64,000 bases of DNA from Acidobacteriota bacterium (GCA_003697135.1 RFGC01000018.1:62001-126000), one strand, 5' to 3'; numbered from the stretch's first letter, positions 28,758-38,712 are shown. Translations and numbers: made by a program. The notes: generated from the sequence alone by a model not told the origin.

Positions 28758-29909
28758 GTGGGTTATAAAATTCAAAAGAGAGTTATTTTATGTCTGGATG
28801 AGACAGATAAAACGGCTTTAGCTAGGGGAATTCTTTCGGAAACTCTGTCTCTAGCGAGAAATTTGGTGGAAATTTTATTTGAAGAGAGGTTTGAAGCACT
28901 TAAGGAAGAGTTAGATAGCATAAAGGAATTTGCGGCAGGTATTCACCGAGCTGAGAAGCTAGCTGAAGGTTACAATCTTGCTAAGTTTTATCCTTATTTT
29001 TTCGCTTTTCATCAGTTTTTTCATTCTTCATACAGAGCACGACAAGGGAAGATTTTGGAGAAGATAATAAAGAACCTGATTGTTAAAGAAGAGGGTATAA
29101 GAGTATCCAGCTCTAAGAAAGATACTCTGGAGTTTGTTAAAAAGCTAATTCCAACATACGAGTCGAGTTCTGATTTGGATATAGTGGTTTTGGACGAGAG
29201 AGATGGACAAAACAAAAGGATTTTGGTGATTCAAATTCGATCAAGAGACGATACAGGCGGGACTACAGCCAAACATTCACTGATAAAACCTTTTAAGAAA
29301 ATATGGGAGAAGATAGAGAGTGAGGCTGATATTAGCTATTTAATTGGTGTTTGGGAGGAGCGTAAAGAGCAACAAAAGAAAACTACTATAAACGAAGTGA
29401 TTGAGACCTTAAGGGAATTAGACAAGGACAATTTGGAGGTATGTTCGGAAGAAGAAATAAGATTTAGCAAAAGAACTTCGGTCAGAATTTGTTATGGGTT
29501 AGACAAAATTCTTAACACAATAGAAGAATGGGGTAGAATTAAGTTAGAAGATAAAGAGGTAATTTTGAAATTGCTCAAGGAAGTTGATGACTTATGGCTT
29601 GCTTATGTTATTGCTTATCTGGAATTGGAAAACACACATCTAAAAGCTTGTCAAAGCAACGTCAATTATCTGAGTGACTTACTGCGTGAAAAAAACTATG
29701 AAACAGCAGCTCTCAAAAGTTCCAGTGAATATTTGAGACTAGCGAATAAATTGGCACTTGACATTGCACCTAGGTGGAAAAAGAGCATTATTCATTTCGA
29801 TTCGCCTTCTGATATGATTTGTTACATCAGAGATTTGATCTTGCTAAAGTTCGTGTATGATAAGTTTTCCAAACCCAAAGCCAATCGCATTTCGTCAGGA
29901 AATACCTGA
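28758..29909 (+). CDS. Putative type II restriction endonuclease
   Basis: I do not recognise this 383-aa protein by name. It overlaps by 53 nt a DNA methyltransferase gene. A candidate PD-(D/E)XK-like core lies at residues 137-165: SSDLDIVVLD, then ILVIQIRSRDDTGG, with Asp139/Asp141, Gln159 and Arg161 where D...(E/Q)xK/R is expected; the Q-x-R variant is unusual. The rest is mostly charged helices. The start is GTG at 28758, 27 nt after an in-frame stop, with no clear Shine-Dalgarno. Cognate nuclease identity is inferred mainly from position next to the methyltransferase. Confidence 0.62.
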   Translation: MGYKIQKRVILCLDETDKTALARGILSETLSLARNLVEILFEERFEALKEELDSIKEFAAGIHRAEKLAEGYNLAKFYPYFFAFHQFFHSSYRARQGKILEKIIKNLIVKEEGIRVSSSKKDTLEFVKKLIPTYESSSDLDIVVLDERDGQNKRILVIQIRSRDDTGGTTAKHSLIKPFKKIWEKIESEADISYLIGVWEERKEQQKKTTINEVIETLRELDKDNLEVCSEEEIRFSKRTSVRICYGLDKILNTIEEWGRIKLEDKEVILKLLKEVDDLWLAYVIAYLELENTHLKACQSNVNYLSDLLREKNYETAALKSSSEYLRLANKLALDIAPRWKKSIIHFDSPSDMICYIRDLILLKFVYDKFSKPKANRISSGNT

Positions 29910-31155
29910 GATTAACGACACTGGGTATCTAACGCATTCTGTATTTTTTCATCCTGCAAAATTCATTCCTCAAGTAGTGCGATTTTGCCTGAAAAATTAT
30001 GTTTGCAATACTTCCAAAGGGTCTCGTGTAACTGTGGTTTTAGACCCTTATGCTGGTTCTGGCACAACTGGACTGGAAGCTTCTATTGTCGGAGTTGAAT
30101 CATATTTAATAGAACTCAACCCCTTTTGTTCGTATATTTATGATGTAAAATTTGCAAACTTAACGAACAACGAACTTGATAAATTCAAGAAATACATTGG
30201 TCTTATCTTTGATAGCAGAACAAATGAAGAGCAAATTGGTAACTCACAAACGGTAAGTTTGTTGGAAGGATGGAAAGATTTGACTTACTGGTATCCAGAA
30301 CAGCTTTTTGATTTTTGGTGCGGTATTTGGAGTAGATTTCATGGCTATTTGGAAGAAGATAACAGTCTTGCGAAGAAAATCTTGGCATTGAGTCTTCTCA
30401 AAGTATCAAAAAAGTATTCGTTCGCAGAGCACAACATGCCAAAGCTTTTTACGTCGAGACGTAAAAGAAAATGGCTTGAAAATGCACTGAATGCTCTGTT
30501 TGTTGAAGAGATAATCCGTTGTGAGGTCGAAATTGAGGCTGAAAAATTATGGTATCAGCTTTACCAACTAACAAAGGATTTTCCAAGGCGTGCTCCAGTG
30601 TATTATTATACAGGGCTGGATAGTGCTAGCCTCGACTTTGATTCAATACCTGTAGAACTGGACGCAATTATAACATCGCCACCATATTTGCAAGCCCAAG
30701 AATACTTGAGAACCTTTAAGATGGAACTTATCTGGCTTGGATATTCTTCGGATAAAATAAAGTCTTTGCAAAAATTAGAAATACCTTTTAGACCTTCCGA
30801 CGGTAAGAGAATTGAAATAAGCTATTTAGAAAGTTTACGTTCTCTTATTACTGATCGTAAATTGCTGACAATGTTTGATTCTTACTTCTGGTATGTTCTC
30901 AAAACTCTTGAGTCAGCAAGCAAAAAACTCAGAACAGGCGGAAAACTTTGCGTGTTTATCGGAAGCCCTAAAATGCAAGGTATCGAGGTAGAAATATGGA
31001 AAGCAATTTACGAGTATTTTGTTGGAAAGCTTGATTTTAAGATGGTTGAGATTTTTGATGATAAGATTGTTCGGCGAAAGCTGTTTTCTAACAGAAATAA
31101 TCCAAATCCTGAAGGTATGAAATCTGAATTTATGATCGTTCTCGAAAAGAGATAA
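29857..31155 (+). CDS. DNA methyltransferase (TSPPY type) of a restriction-modification pair
   Basis: A 432-aa SAM-dependent amino-methyltransferase. Motif X-like FFHPAKFIPQ (residues 30-39) is followed by motif I DPYAGSGTT (63-71), a ~200-residue variable region, then the catalytic motif TSPPY (273-277). The order X-I-...-IV is alpha-type; TSPPY is most common in N4-cytosine enzymes but also occurs in N6-adenine ones, so the modified base is uncertain. It overlaps the putative endonuclease gene, a usual arrangement for type II systems. The target sequence cannot be read from this data. Confidence 0.85.
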   Translation: MISFPNPKPIAFRQEIPEINDTGYLTHSVFFHPAKFIPQVVRFCLKNYVCNTSKGSRVTVVLDPYAGSGTTGLEASIVGVESYLIELNPFCSYIYDVKFANLTNNELDKFKKYIGLIFDSRTNEEQIGNSQTVSLLEGWKDLTYWYPEQLFDFWCGIWSRFHGYLEEDNSLAKKILALSLLKVSKKYSFAEHNMPKLFTSRRKRKWLENALNALFVEEIIRCEVEIEAEKLWYQLYQLTKDFPRRAPVYYYTGLDSASLDFDSIPVELDAIITSPPYLQAQEYLRTFKMELIWLGYSSDKIKSLQKLEIPFRPSDGKRIEISYLESLRSLITDRKLLTMFDSYFWYVLKTLESASKKLRTGGKLCVFIGSPKMQGIEVEIWKAIYEYFVGKLDFKMVEIFDDKIVRRKLFSNRNNPNPEGMKSEFMIVLEKR

Positions 31156-31194
31156 GACCTGATGCAGTTATAGCGTTACAGCATTTTTGGAGAT

Positions 31195-32364
31195 ATGGAG
31201 AACATAAAAATTCAGTTAGCTGCGAAAGCCCACGATTACGAGATCAAAGTTGGATGCGGGTTGCTGAAAAACCTTGAATTTTTGAATAACCTGTTCCCAA
31301 GTCAGAAAAGCCGCGCCGTGATTGTCTCGAACAAAAAAGTTTTCCGTCTTTATGGGAAACTATTGCAAAATTCCCTAGCAAAAGCAGGTTTTGAATCTTC
31401 GCACTTTTTGATGGGAGATGGGGAAAAATATAAAAACTTTAGCACTCTCAAGCGATTGTTGGATTTCTTGAGCGAAAACAAATTTAGAAGAACAGACTTT
31501 TTGATTGCTCTTGGTGGCGGAGTAGTGGGAGATTTGGCGGGATTTGCATCGGCGATTTATTTGCGTGGTATTGGTTTTGTGCAAGTCCCGACGACTTTAC
31601 TTGCAATGATTGATGCTTCCGTAGGTGGAAAAACGGCCATTAACTCAAAATTTGGTAAAAATTTGATAGGAGCTTTTTATCATCCTTCCGCTGTTATTGC
31701 AGATGTTGAAACACTCAAAACTCTTCCCACAAGAGAGCTAACTTCAGGTATCTGTGAAGCAATAAAACAGGCATCACTGGCGGGTGAGAAGTTGTTTTCC
31801 CAGACTTTAGAGTTCTTGAAGAAATTTCCTGTAAAAAATTTCAGAAAGTCGTTCTCAAACAAACCATTTTTGCAAAGTCTAGAAAAACTCATATCCGAGC
31901 AGGTAAAATTCAAGGCTCAAATAGTTTCTCAAGATGATTGCGAAGAAGTAGGTAGAAGAGACAGGTTCTCACGAAAGATTTTGAATTTTGGTCATACGAT
32001 AGGCCATGCTATTGAGAAAGTCACCGAATACAAACGTTTCAAGCATGGCGAGGCTGTAGGAATCGGGATTCTAGTTGAGGCGGAAATCTCAAAATACGTT
32101 GCAAATTTTTCAGAAAGAGAAGTAGAGTTATTAAGTGAAGCCATCGGTCTGGCAGGTGATCTTCCTGATCTAAATGGCGTTAGCAGAAGTGAAATACTTG
32201 ATGCAATCTCTTTTGACAAGAAGAATCTGAGAAGTTCGCTTGAATGGATTTTGCTTGAAGCAATTGGTAAGCCTAAAATACTTGACGGTAAGCAGATTGC
32301 CGATGAAACTATACTAAGATGCATTGAGAAAATTTTTCAGAAGAGAGGTTCGTTATGTTTGTAA
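31195..32364 (+). CDS. aroB: 3-dehydroquinate synthase
   Basis: A 389-aa shikimate-pathway enzyme closing DAHP to 3-dehydroquinate with NAD+ and a divalent metal. The NAD loop GGGVVGDLAGF, PTTLLAMIDASVGGKTAIN and the metal ligands in LNFGHTIGHAIE and FKHGEAVGIG are present. It is slightly longer than usual because of an insert around residues 200-225 (FLKKFPVKNFRKSFSNKPF). GGAG lies close to the ATG. It overlaps the next gene by 10 nt. Confidence 0.94.
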   Translation: MENIKIQLAAKAHDYEIKVGCGLLKNLEFLNNLFPSQKSRAVIVSNKKVFRLYGKLLQNSLAKAGFESSHFLMGDGEKYKNFSTLKRLLDFLSENKFRRTDFLIALGGGVVGDLAGFASAIYLRGIGFVQVPTTLLAMIDASVGGKTAINSKFGKNLIGAFYHPSAVIADVETLKTLPTRELTSGICEAIKQASLAGEKLFSQTLEFLKKFPVKNFRKSFSNKPFLQSLEKLISEQVKFKAQIVSQDDCEEVGRRDRFSRKILNFGHTIGHAIEKVTEYKRFKHGEAVGIGILVEAEISKYVANFSEREVELLSEAIGLAGDLPDLNGVSRSEILDAISFDKKNLRSSLEWILLEAIGKPKILDGKQIADETILRCIEKIFQKRGSLCL

Positions 32365-32747
32365 TATCGAATCAAAAGGGAAGTGCAGGGGTCAAGTTTG
32401 CTATAGTTCTTTTTGTTCTGTTGCTGGTTGCTTATGGCGGATATAACTATATCTATGCAGTTTACGAAAGCCAAAGCCTTGAACAAGAGATGACTACAGC
32501 AGTTTTACAAGGTAGTGCTCAGTCAGGACAGAAAGCAATTGAAATTCCTAAAGCGAGGTTGCAAAAGGTCGTTAGAGAATACGGTCTTCCAGAAGATACT
32601 TACATCGAGGTAAAAGTCGTGAATTATTTTGTCCACGCAAGAGTTGCTTACAAAAAGAAAATCAACTTGCTTCCCTTTGGGCTTTGGGAGTATGAGTATG
32701 TTTTTGACAAAACGGTAACGCCATCCGGATACCTTACGAAACAATAG
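32355..32747 (+). CDS. Small single-span protein, DUF4845-like
   Basis: A 130-aa product with one N-terminal membrane span (VKFAIVLFVLLLVAYGGYNYIY) preceded by KGSAG, and an extracytoplasmic domain ending in a beta-rich stretch (YIEVKVVNYFVHARVAYKK). This resembles pilin-like DUF4845 proteins, but similarity is judged only by layout. The ATG overlaps the end of aroB, with AGAGAGG upstream, indicating coupled translation. Function unknown. Confidence 0.55.
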   Translation: MFVISNQKGSAGVKFAIVLFVLLLVAYGGYNYIYAVYESQSLEQEMTTAVLQGSAQSGQKAIEIPKARLQKVVREYGLPEDTYIEVKVVNYFVHARVAYKKKINLLPFGLWEYEYVFDKTVTPSGYLTKQ

Positions 32748-32891
32748 TCAGAAGCAAATTTGCTTTCTTCGCTTTGGCAGCTTGTTGTTTTGAGAAATAA
32801 CCGCTGAACTGCGAAAAAATCTTAAAGATAAGCTTCTCCACATCTTGCAGTTGTGGTGAGATTCTCAAAACTTTGTTAAACTTTTACTTCA

Positions 32892-34778
32892 ATGAAAAGA
32901 ATCGTCGAAAGCTACAAGAGGAAACTTTCATACGAAGAAGGCTATGTCATTAAGAGAGGTGCTGATATTCGCATAGCCTTGTGCTATCCGAATGTTTATT
33001 CTATCGGAATGGCGAATTTGGGCTTTCAGACGATGTATGAGATTTTCAACAAAATCCCTGAAGTCGCTTGCGAAAGAGCTTTTCTACCTGATGAATATGA
33101 GATGCGGGAGTATGAAAGAAGTGGTGCGCCGCTTCTATCACTTGAAACTCAAACTCCTATAAGAGATTTCGACATAATAGCTTTCTCAATATCTTTTGAA
33201 ACTGATTATTTGAACATGGCTCGGATGCTACAGATGAGCGGAATTCCTGTTTGGTCCGAGCAAAGAAATGATTTTCATCCTATCGTGGTCATGGGCGGAG
33301 CCGCTTCGTTTCTTAATCCTGAACCGATTGCAGATTTTACAGATGTTATAGCGGTTGGTGAAGGTGAAATCCTTGCTTATCAACTCATAGATGCAATACT
33401 GGAAGGCGGTTCAAAAGAAGAGATTTTGCTGAGGCTTGCGAGAATCGGCAGAGGATTTTATGTGCCTTCATTTTACGAAGTCATATACAACGACGATGGC
33501 ACGATCTTTGACTACTTGCCTAAGAAGGATGGCATCCCGAAGCGAGTTGGTAGAGCTTTAGCATCAGTCAATCCAAAAGAAGGAACTTTGAGGCGTGCGA
33601 TAAGTCGAGGTGAGAAGGAGTTAGCAGAGTTTCTCCTAAATCAAGATGTTTTTTGCCCTTCGACGGCTATTTGGAGTCCGAAAGCCGAAATGGGAGATAG
33701 ATTACTGGTTGAAATCTCGCGTGGATGTTCGCAAGGTTGCCGTTTTTGTTGGGCTGGATACAATTACTATCCGCCAAGAGTCGTTCCTGCCAAACACATA
33801 CTCGAAAAAGCTCGTCAATGGCGCAGTAAGACGGACAAAATTGGGCTTGTCTCAACTGCGGTTTGCGATCATCCCGAAATTTCAACGATACTTAGCGAAC
33901 TTAGGAAAATGGGCTACAAGATTTCCGTTTCTTCCTTGAGACTCGATCAAATATCCGACGAATTGTTGGATGCGCTCGTAGAATCACAGGATCAGCAAAT
34001 CGCCGTAGCTCCCGAAACAGGTTCTGATAGGCTCAGAAGGGTCATAAACAAAAATCTGACAAATGAAGAAATCATCGAAATATGCAGTTCGGTTTTCGAT
34101 AAAGGTATTTTAACGCTCAAACTTTACATAATGGTTGGATTGCCTACAGAAACACAGGAAGATTTAGACGAGCTTACGGTTTTAGTCAAGCGAATTAGGG
34201 ACAGAATGGTTGAGGCAGGTAAAAGATTCGGCAAGCTCGGTAAAATCATACCTTCAATCAACGGCTTTGTGCCTAAACCGAATACGCCGTTTCAGTGGGA
34301 GCCAATTTGCCCGGAAAGAGAGCTGAAAAATCGCATCAAATACGCTTGCAGAGAGCTTTCTAAGATTCCAAATGTTGAAGTTAGGTTTATGTCTGCTCGG
34401 ATTGCTCATGAGCAAGCTTTGTTTTCATTGGGGGATCGAACTACGGCTGAACTTATTGATCTTGCCGCTCGTTTGAATGGAAATCTCAACGAAGCTATCA
34501 GAAGGCTTAATTTCAACGTGGCTTTTCATACTGAGAGAAAACGGGATTTCAACGAATACTTGCCTTGGTTCATTGTTGATCCAGGTTTGAGTTTTGAATT
34601 TCTCAAAAGGGAAAATGAAAAAGCGCATTTGGCTTTAAGCTCTAAACCTTGTCCAGCAGTTGAAAAATGCAGTATTTGCGGAGTTTGCCCCACAACTTGG
34701 CTCGCAAATGCTCCTCAAAGCCTCGTTCAAATTCAGCCTTTATCGGTTAAAGAAAAACTAGCACAGGCAAGAATCTGA
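32892..34778 (+). CDS. B12-binding-domain radical SAM protein (TIGR03960-like)
   Basis: A 628-aa enzyme. Residues ~25-200 form a cobalamin-binding-like Rossmann domain (IALCYPNVYSIGMANLG; PIVVMGGAASFLNPEP; AVGEGE), followed by a radical SAM core with CSQGCRFC and VAPETGSDRLRR. The C-terminal tail has CPAVEKCSICGVC, possibly a second Fe-S site. The family is often found next to a DUF2344 protein and ribonuclease G; neither is here. Substrate unknown. TAAACT 9 nt before the ATG and no Shine-Dalgarno suggest a very short leader. Confidence 0.85.
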   Translation: MKRIVESYKRKLSYEEGYVIKRGADIRIALCYPNVYSIGMANLGFQTMYEIFNKIPEVACERAFLPDEYEMREYERSGAPLLSLETQTPIRDFDIIAFSISFETDYLNMARMLQMSGIPVWSEQRNDFHPIVVMGGAASFLNPEPIADFTDVIAVGEGEILAYQLIDAILEGGSKEEILLRLARIGRGFYVPSFYEVIYNDDGTIFDYLPKKDGIPKRVGRALASVNPKEGTLRRAISRGEKELAEFLLNQDVFCPSTAIWSPKAEMGDRLLVEISRGCSQGCRFCWAGYNYYPPRVVPAKHILEKARQWRSKTDKIGLVSTAVCDHPEISTILSELRKMGYKISVSSLRLDQISDELLDALVESQDQQIAVAPETGSDRLRRVINKNLTNEEIIEICSSVFDKGILTLKLYIMVGLPTETQEDLDELTVLVKRIRDRMVEAGKRFGKLGKIIPSINGFVPKPNTPFQWEPICPERELKNRIKYACRELSKIPNVEVRFMSARIAHEQALFSLGDRTTAELIDLAARLNGNLNEAIRRLNFNVAFHTERKRDFNEYLPWFIVDPGLSFEFLKRENEKAHLALSSKPCPAVEKCSICGVCPTTWLANAPQSLVQIQPLSVKEKLAQARI

Positions 34779-34807
34779 CGCATTGATATTCCATCACTGA
34801 AAGTGTT

Positions 34808-35353
34808 TTAGAATCTGGCTTGGACAAGATTTCCTTCTTTTTTGCCGTATTTCAGCGTGAGATTCGGATAGGTTTCGTGTTCGACTTCGTAATCTTCTGC
34901 TCCAAGCAAAGCTTCGGCTTCTAGAATTGCCGTGAGGTTCCCTTCAATTTCCATAAAAAAGCCAAAAGGAAGCTCGTCTAAAACCACTTCAGCACCACGT
35001 AGCTTCCATGTTTTACGTCGCTTTTCGTAAACCAGATTCAACACAAAACCTGAATTTTCGAGAATCTTTTCAATTGCTTCTGCGTCGGAAACTATCGTTT
35101 CATATTCGATTTGATGTTTTATGTCGAACTGATTTTGAATCCGCTTTTTGTAAGTCAAAACGGCTTTCTCGCCAGTTTTCCGTAGTCTCAAAATGGCTCT
35201 GTCTTGCCTTAAGTGTTCGTTTGTAAAGAGTTTGTTTTCCTCGAAAGACTCACCTAAGAATTCTGCACCGAGATTTTGCAAGACAGAACAGATTTCTTCG
35301 TATTGCTTGTTGTTTAAGCGAAATTTTTTCTCAGTCTCGATCCGATTTTCCAT
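34808..35353 (-). CDS. CYTH-domain protein (CyaB-like)
   Basis: A ~181-aa CYTH (class IV adenylate cyclase/thiamine triphosphatase) protein. The N-terminal signature reads RIETEKKF (ExExK-like), followed by ILRLRKTGEKAVLTYKKR, HQIEYETIV, VYEKRRKTWKL, VLDELPFGFFMEIEG: alternate charged strands lining the tunnel. It probably hydrolyses or cyclises a nucleoside or inorganic triphosphate. ATG at 35353 is preferred over a TTG at 35374. Confidence 0.82.
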   Translation of the reverse strand: MENRIETEKKFRLNNKQYEEICSVLQNLGAEFLGESFEENKLFTNEHLRQDRAILRLRKTGEKAVLTYKKRIQNQFDIKHQIEYETIVSDAEAIEKILENSGFVLNLVYEKRRKTWKLRGAEVVLDELPFGFFMEIEGNLTAILEAEALLGAEDYEVEHETYPNLTLKYGKKEGNLVQARF

Positions 35354-35378
35354 AAGGTTTCGATTCGATTTCAACGAT

Positions 35379-36710
35379 TCAACTTTCTTTTATCCATCTC
35401 CAAACTTCAGGGATTGTTGCTCTTTTTCCATACATTAGCATTCCGACACGATAAACTCTAGAAGCAAGCCACACGATTCCTACAACTGCTAAGACGTTAA
35501 CAAAGATTGAAAGAGTGATTTGCCAAATTGGTGGCTTTTCAAGTGCCAAAACAACAGGCATCGCCATTGGAGCAGAAAAAGGTGCAATTGAAATCCAGAA
35601 TGAAATTTCGGAGCTTGGGTCACGAAGAACCAAAAAGCACAAGTAAAAGCTTGCAAGCATTATCATCACAGGCAGGAAGGAAAATTGTCCACCTTCTTGG
35701 ACGCTAGTAACCATCGAGCCTATCAGAGCGAAGATCGAAGCATAAGTGAAGAACCCCAGCGTGAAATAGACGAAAAAGAGAATAAGAACAGAAGGCGAAA
35801 TCAGCTTGAATCCAACTAAAGCCAGGTAAGGTAAGCTAAATATGAGAATTACGGAAGCCGAGATCAGCCATATTCCTAGTTGAGTTAAGCCTGCAAGCCC
35901 AACACCTATAAGTTTTCCAATCATTAACTCGAAGGGTTTGGCTGACGAAAACAGTATTTCGGCTATTCTAGTTTCCTTCTCTTCAACAACGGCGGATAAA
36001 ATTGTTTGTCCATAAACGGAAAGTATCATGTAAATCAAAATGGCGATCACAAATCCGATCCAGAAGCCTTGTCCGCTTTCTTCTTCAGAGCCTTGTTTAT
36101 CGAGTTTTTTCACGGAAAGTTTTACTTCGCTATTCAAAAACTCCAGTTCTTCTTCGCTTATTTTGGTTTTTGAGAGTCGCTCGGCGCGTATAGCTCTTTC
36201 TAATGCTCCCTTCAACCTTGAATTAACTATGAAATCTTCAGCTTTGCGGGAATAAAATTCATACGAAGCAGAAGGGTCTAGAGGGTCTTCTGGGACTATC
36301 AAATAAGCGTCAATTTTTCCGTCCGTAATCATTGCGTTAAGTTCACGTCGAATTTGTTCTGCGCTTTTTTCTGCAATGCTGTAATCAACGAAAACAACAT
36401 CTGTGTTTGATGCTTCTTCGGGTAACTCTTTCTGCGTTTCTAAGGTATTAAGCTTTGGTTCTAGTTCCTTCTTTTTGGAATTTGTGCTTTTTTCAGAAAG
36501 AGCTTTTTCTAAACGCGGCTTTATCTTTTCAGTCGGGTCAACAATAACAAGTCTCAAAGTTTCACCTTTGATAAGGAAAAGTAGCATCGGGATAAATGTA
36601 AAAACAAGACCCAACAGTGGAACAAGGAAAGTCCCGATTAGAAAAGACCATTTTAAGACTATCTTTTTGTATTCGTGTTTGATAACGGCAAATATTTTGC
36701 TTAGTGTCAT
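35379..36710 (-). CDS. ABC-2 type exporter permease (NatB-like)
   Basis: A 443-aa membrane protein with one N-terminal span (WSFLIGTFLVPLLGLVFTFI), a large extracytoplasmic domain (residues ~55-225), then five or six C-terminal spans (GFVIAILIYMILSVYGQTIL; EEKETRIAEILFSS turn). This is the NatB/ABC-2 layout. The ATG at 36710 follows the natA stop by one base, with GGAG inside the end of natA, so translation is coupled. Exported substrate (Na+, drug or lipid) is unknown. Confidence 0.85.
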   Translation of the reverse strand: MTLSKIFAVIKHEYKKIVLKWSFLIGTFLVPLLGLVFTFIPMLLFLIKGETLRLVIVDPTEKIKPRLEKALSEKSTNSKKKELEPKLNTLETQKELPEEASNTDVVFVDYSIAEKSAEQIRRELNAMITDGKIDAYLIVPEDPLDPSASYEFYSRKAEDFIVNSRLKGALERAIRAERLSKTKISEEELEFLNSEVKLSVKKLDKQGSEEESGQGFWIGFVIAILIYMILSVYGQTILSAVVEEKETRIAEILFSSAKPFELMIGKLIGVGLAGLTQLGIWLISASVILIFSLPYLALVGFKLISPSVLILFFVYFTLGFFTYASIFALIGSMVTSVQEGGQFSFLPVMIMLASFYLCFLVLRDPSSEISFWISIAPFSAPMAMPVVLALEKPPIWQITLSIFVNVLAVVGIVWLASRVYRVGMLMYGKRATIPEVWRWIKES

Positions 36711-36711
36711 T

Positions 36712-37629
36712 TCAATTTTCTCCGCCGATTTTTTCAATAAAAACATCTCTTAGGCTGGGTTCAACGCATTCAAATTTGAGAATTCTTGCACCGCTTTCGA
36801 TGAGTTTTTTTAGCAAAACCTGAGCATCAACTCCGTTCGCCAAAACCACTTCTTTCTCGTCTGCATGATCTTTGACTTCAGCAACCAATTCCTTGTCGCT
36901 TAAAATCCCATCACCGCCTACTATCCTTAAAGCTACAAGATTTTTACTGAAACTAGATTTTACTTCTCTCAAAGTTCCCGATATGACTTTGCGGGATTTG
37001 TTGATCAGCAAAATATCATCGCAGAGTCTTTCTGCCGTTTCCATTAAATGAGTCGAGAAGATAATGGTTTTGTTTTGCTGTTTTAGCTCTGAAACTACTT
37101 CGATGAGAAATTCAACGTTGATAGGATCAAGCCCTGAAAAAGGCTCGTCTAAAATCAACAGTTCGGGATCATGCAAAACTGCGGAAATGAATTGAATCTT
37201 TTGAGCCATGCCTTTTGAAAGGTCTGTTGTTTTTTTCTTTTTCCATTGCAAAAGTCCCATTTTTTCAAGCCAATAATCAATTCTTCTGTCGGCTTCTGAA
37301 CCGTTTATTCCTTTCAAAGCCGCAAAATATCGGAGTTGATCTTCGATTTTCATTTTTTTGTAAAGCCCTCTTTCTTCGGGCAAATAGCCTATTTTGTTTT
37401 GGACTTTCACGGGCGAATCTGAACCTAAAACTTCTATCTTCCCTTCATCGGGAAGTAGAATCCCTACAATCATTCTGATTGTTGTTGTTTTTCCAGCACC
37501 GTTGGGACCTAAGAATCCAAAGACTCTCCCCGGTTTGATTTCAAAGCTCAAATCACTAACCGCTACAAAATCACCGAATTTCTTCGTGACGTTTTCTACC
37601 TTTACAGTTGCTTTGCTGTTTTCGTTCAT
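36712..37629 (-). CDS. ABC transporter ATP-binding protein (NatA-like)
   Basis: A 305-aa ATPase: Walker A GPNGAGKTT, Q-loop region GYLPEERGLYKKM, signature LSKGMAQKIQ, Walker B LLILDEPFSGLDP and switch His in STHLME. The C-terminal extension (~70 aa, DUF4162-like) is typical of NatA/ABC-2 exporters. It pairs with the permease gene directly downstream. Confidence 0.93.
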   Translation of the reverse strand: MNENSKATVKVENVTKKFGDFVAVSDLSFEIKPGRVFGFLGPNGAGKTTTIRMIVGILLPDEGKIEVLGSDSPVKVQNKIGYLPEERGLYKKMKIEDQLRYFAALKGINGSEADRRIDYWLEKMGLLQWKKKKTTDLSKGMAQKIQFISAVLHDPELLILDEPFSGLDPINVEFLIEVVSELKQQNKTIIFSTHLMETAERLCDDILLINKSRKVISGTLREVKSSFSKNLVALRIVGGDGILSDKELVAEVKDHADEKEVVLANGVDAQVLLKKLIESGARILKFECVEPSLRDVFIEKIGGEN

Positions 37630-37719
37630 TTTACCAACCAGTTGATTCTATAAGAACTTGAGAAAGCCAAGAAGCTAATTTGTTTTAATAAACGATCTGA
37701 GTAAAAATTTTGTTTCGTT

Positions 37720-38712
37720 ATGCTGGAGATTTTTGTTTACAAGAAGAAAGAGAAGGAGCTAAAGAAAGGCTTTTCTAAGGAAGATTTACCGCATCTTCTG
37801 CGGGATGAAAACAATCTTGTTTGGATAGACATGGAAAATCCAAGCAAGGAGGAAGAAAAAATCCTATCCGAAGTTTTTTGTTTTCATCCGCTGACGATTG
37901 AAGATGCTGTAGAGATGAGAAATCATCCGAAGATTGAAGTTTTTCAGGACTATCTCTTTTTCATATTTCACGGCGTTAAGAATGAAACAAACTCTCATAA
38001 CTTCGTTACCAAAGAGCTTGATGGCTATCTTGGAAGAAATTTTCTTGTGACCTATCATCGTGAGAAGTTTCGTAGCATTGATGCGATTAAGCAGCAGCTA
38101 GAAACCTCATCCTTTATCTTTCAAAGAGGCATTGATTACGTTCTTCATCAGATTCTCGACAGAATGATCGATTTTTACATACCTGTTGTTGAAGATTTTG
38201 ACAAAGCGATAAGCTATCTCGAACACAGAATTTTGAAGATGAAGAAAACAAATCGAGGGATTTTGGAAGAGATAATGGATTTGAAAAGAAGCGTTGCAAG
38301 GCTTATTCGTATTGGCTCGAAGCAAGAGCGAGTTTTGTATCGAATTTCTCATGGGGAGTTTCCGTTCATTGATGAGTCGAATTTGCCGTTTTATCGTGAT
38401 GTTTACGATCATCTGCTTAGAGTTGTGGTTTTGGCTGAAAACTATCGTGATTTGGTAAATGGGTTGCTGGATATACATTTCAATACGCTCGCAAGCAAGA
38501 CGAACGAAGCTATAAAATTCATGACTGTGATTTCGACCATAATGCTTCCGCTCTCTGTGATTGCTGGAATCTACGGCATGAATTTTGAGTATATGCCTGA
38601 ATTGAAGATGAAATACGGCTACTTCGTAACTTTAGGCGTTATGTTTTTGGTTGCAATCTCTTTGGTTGTGTATTTTTGGCGAAAAGGTTGGATTTTTGAG
38701 AGCAAAGATTAA
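37720..38712 (+). CDS. corA: CorA-family Mg2+/Co2+ channel
   Basis: A 330-aa inner-membrane channel. A long acidic/helical cytoplasmic domain precedes two C-terminal spans, the first ending in the gating motif YGMN (IYGMNFEYMPE) and the second in VTLGVMFLVAISLVVYFW. Length and order are normal for CorA. The stop codon shares its TTAA with the stop of the convergent pgpA gene. No Shine-Dalgarno is visible upstream of the ATG. Confidence 0.93.
   Translation: MLEIFVYKKKEKELKKGFSKEDLPHLLRDENNLVWIDMENPSKEEEKILSEVFCFHPLTIEDAVEMRNHPKIEVFQDYLFFIFHGVKNETNSHNFVTKELDGYLGRNFLVTYHREKFRSIDAIKQQLETSSFIFQRGIDYVLHQILDRMIDFYIPVVEDFDKAISYLEHRILKMKKTNRGILEEIMDLKRSVARLIRIGSKQERVLYRISHGEFPFIDESNLPFYRDVYDHLLRVVVLAENYRDLVNGLLDIHFNTLASKTNEAIKFMTVISTIMLPLSVIAGIYGMNFEYMPELKMKYGYFVTLGVMFLVAISLVVYFWRKGWIFESKD

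Noticed and set aside
30000-30500. Possible tRNA or small RNA near the methyltransferase start
   Set aside because: No cloverleaf or stable stem could be formed; the region is fully coding.
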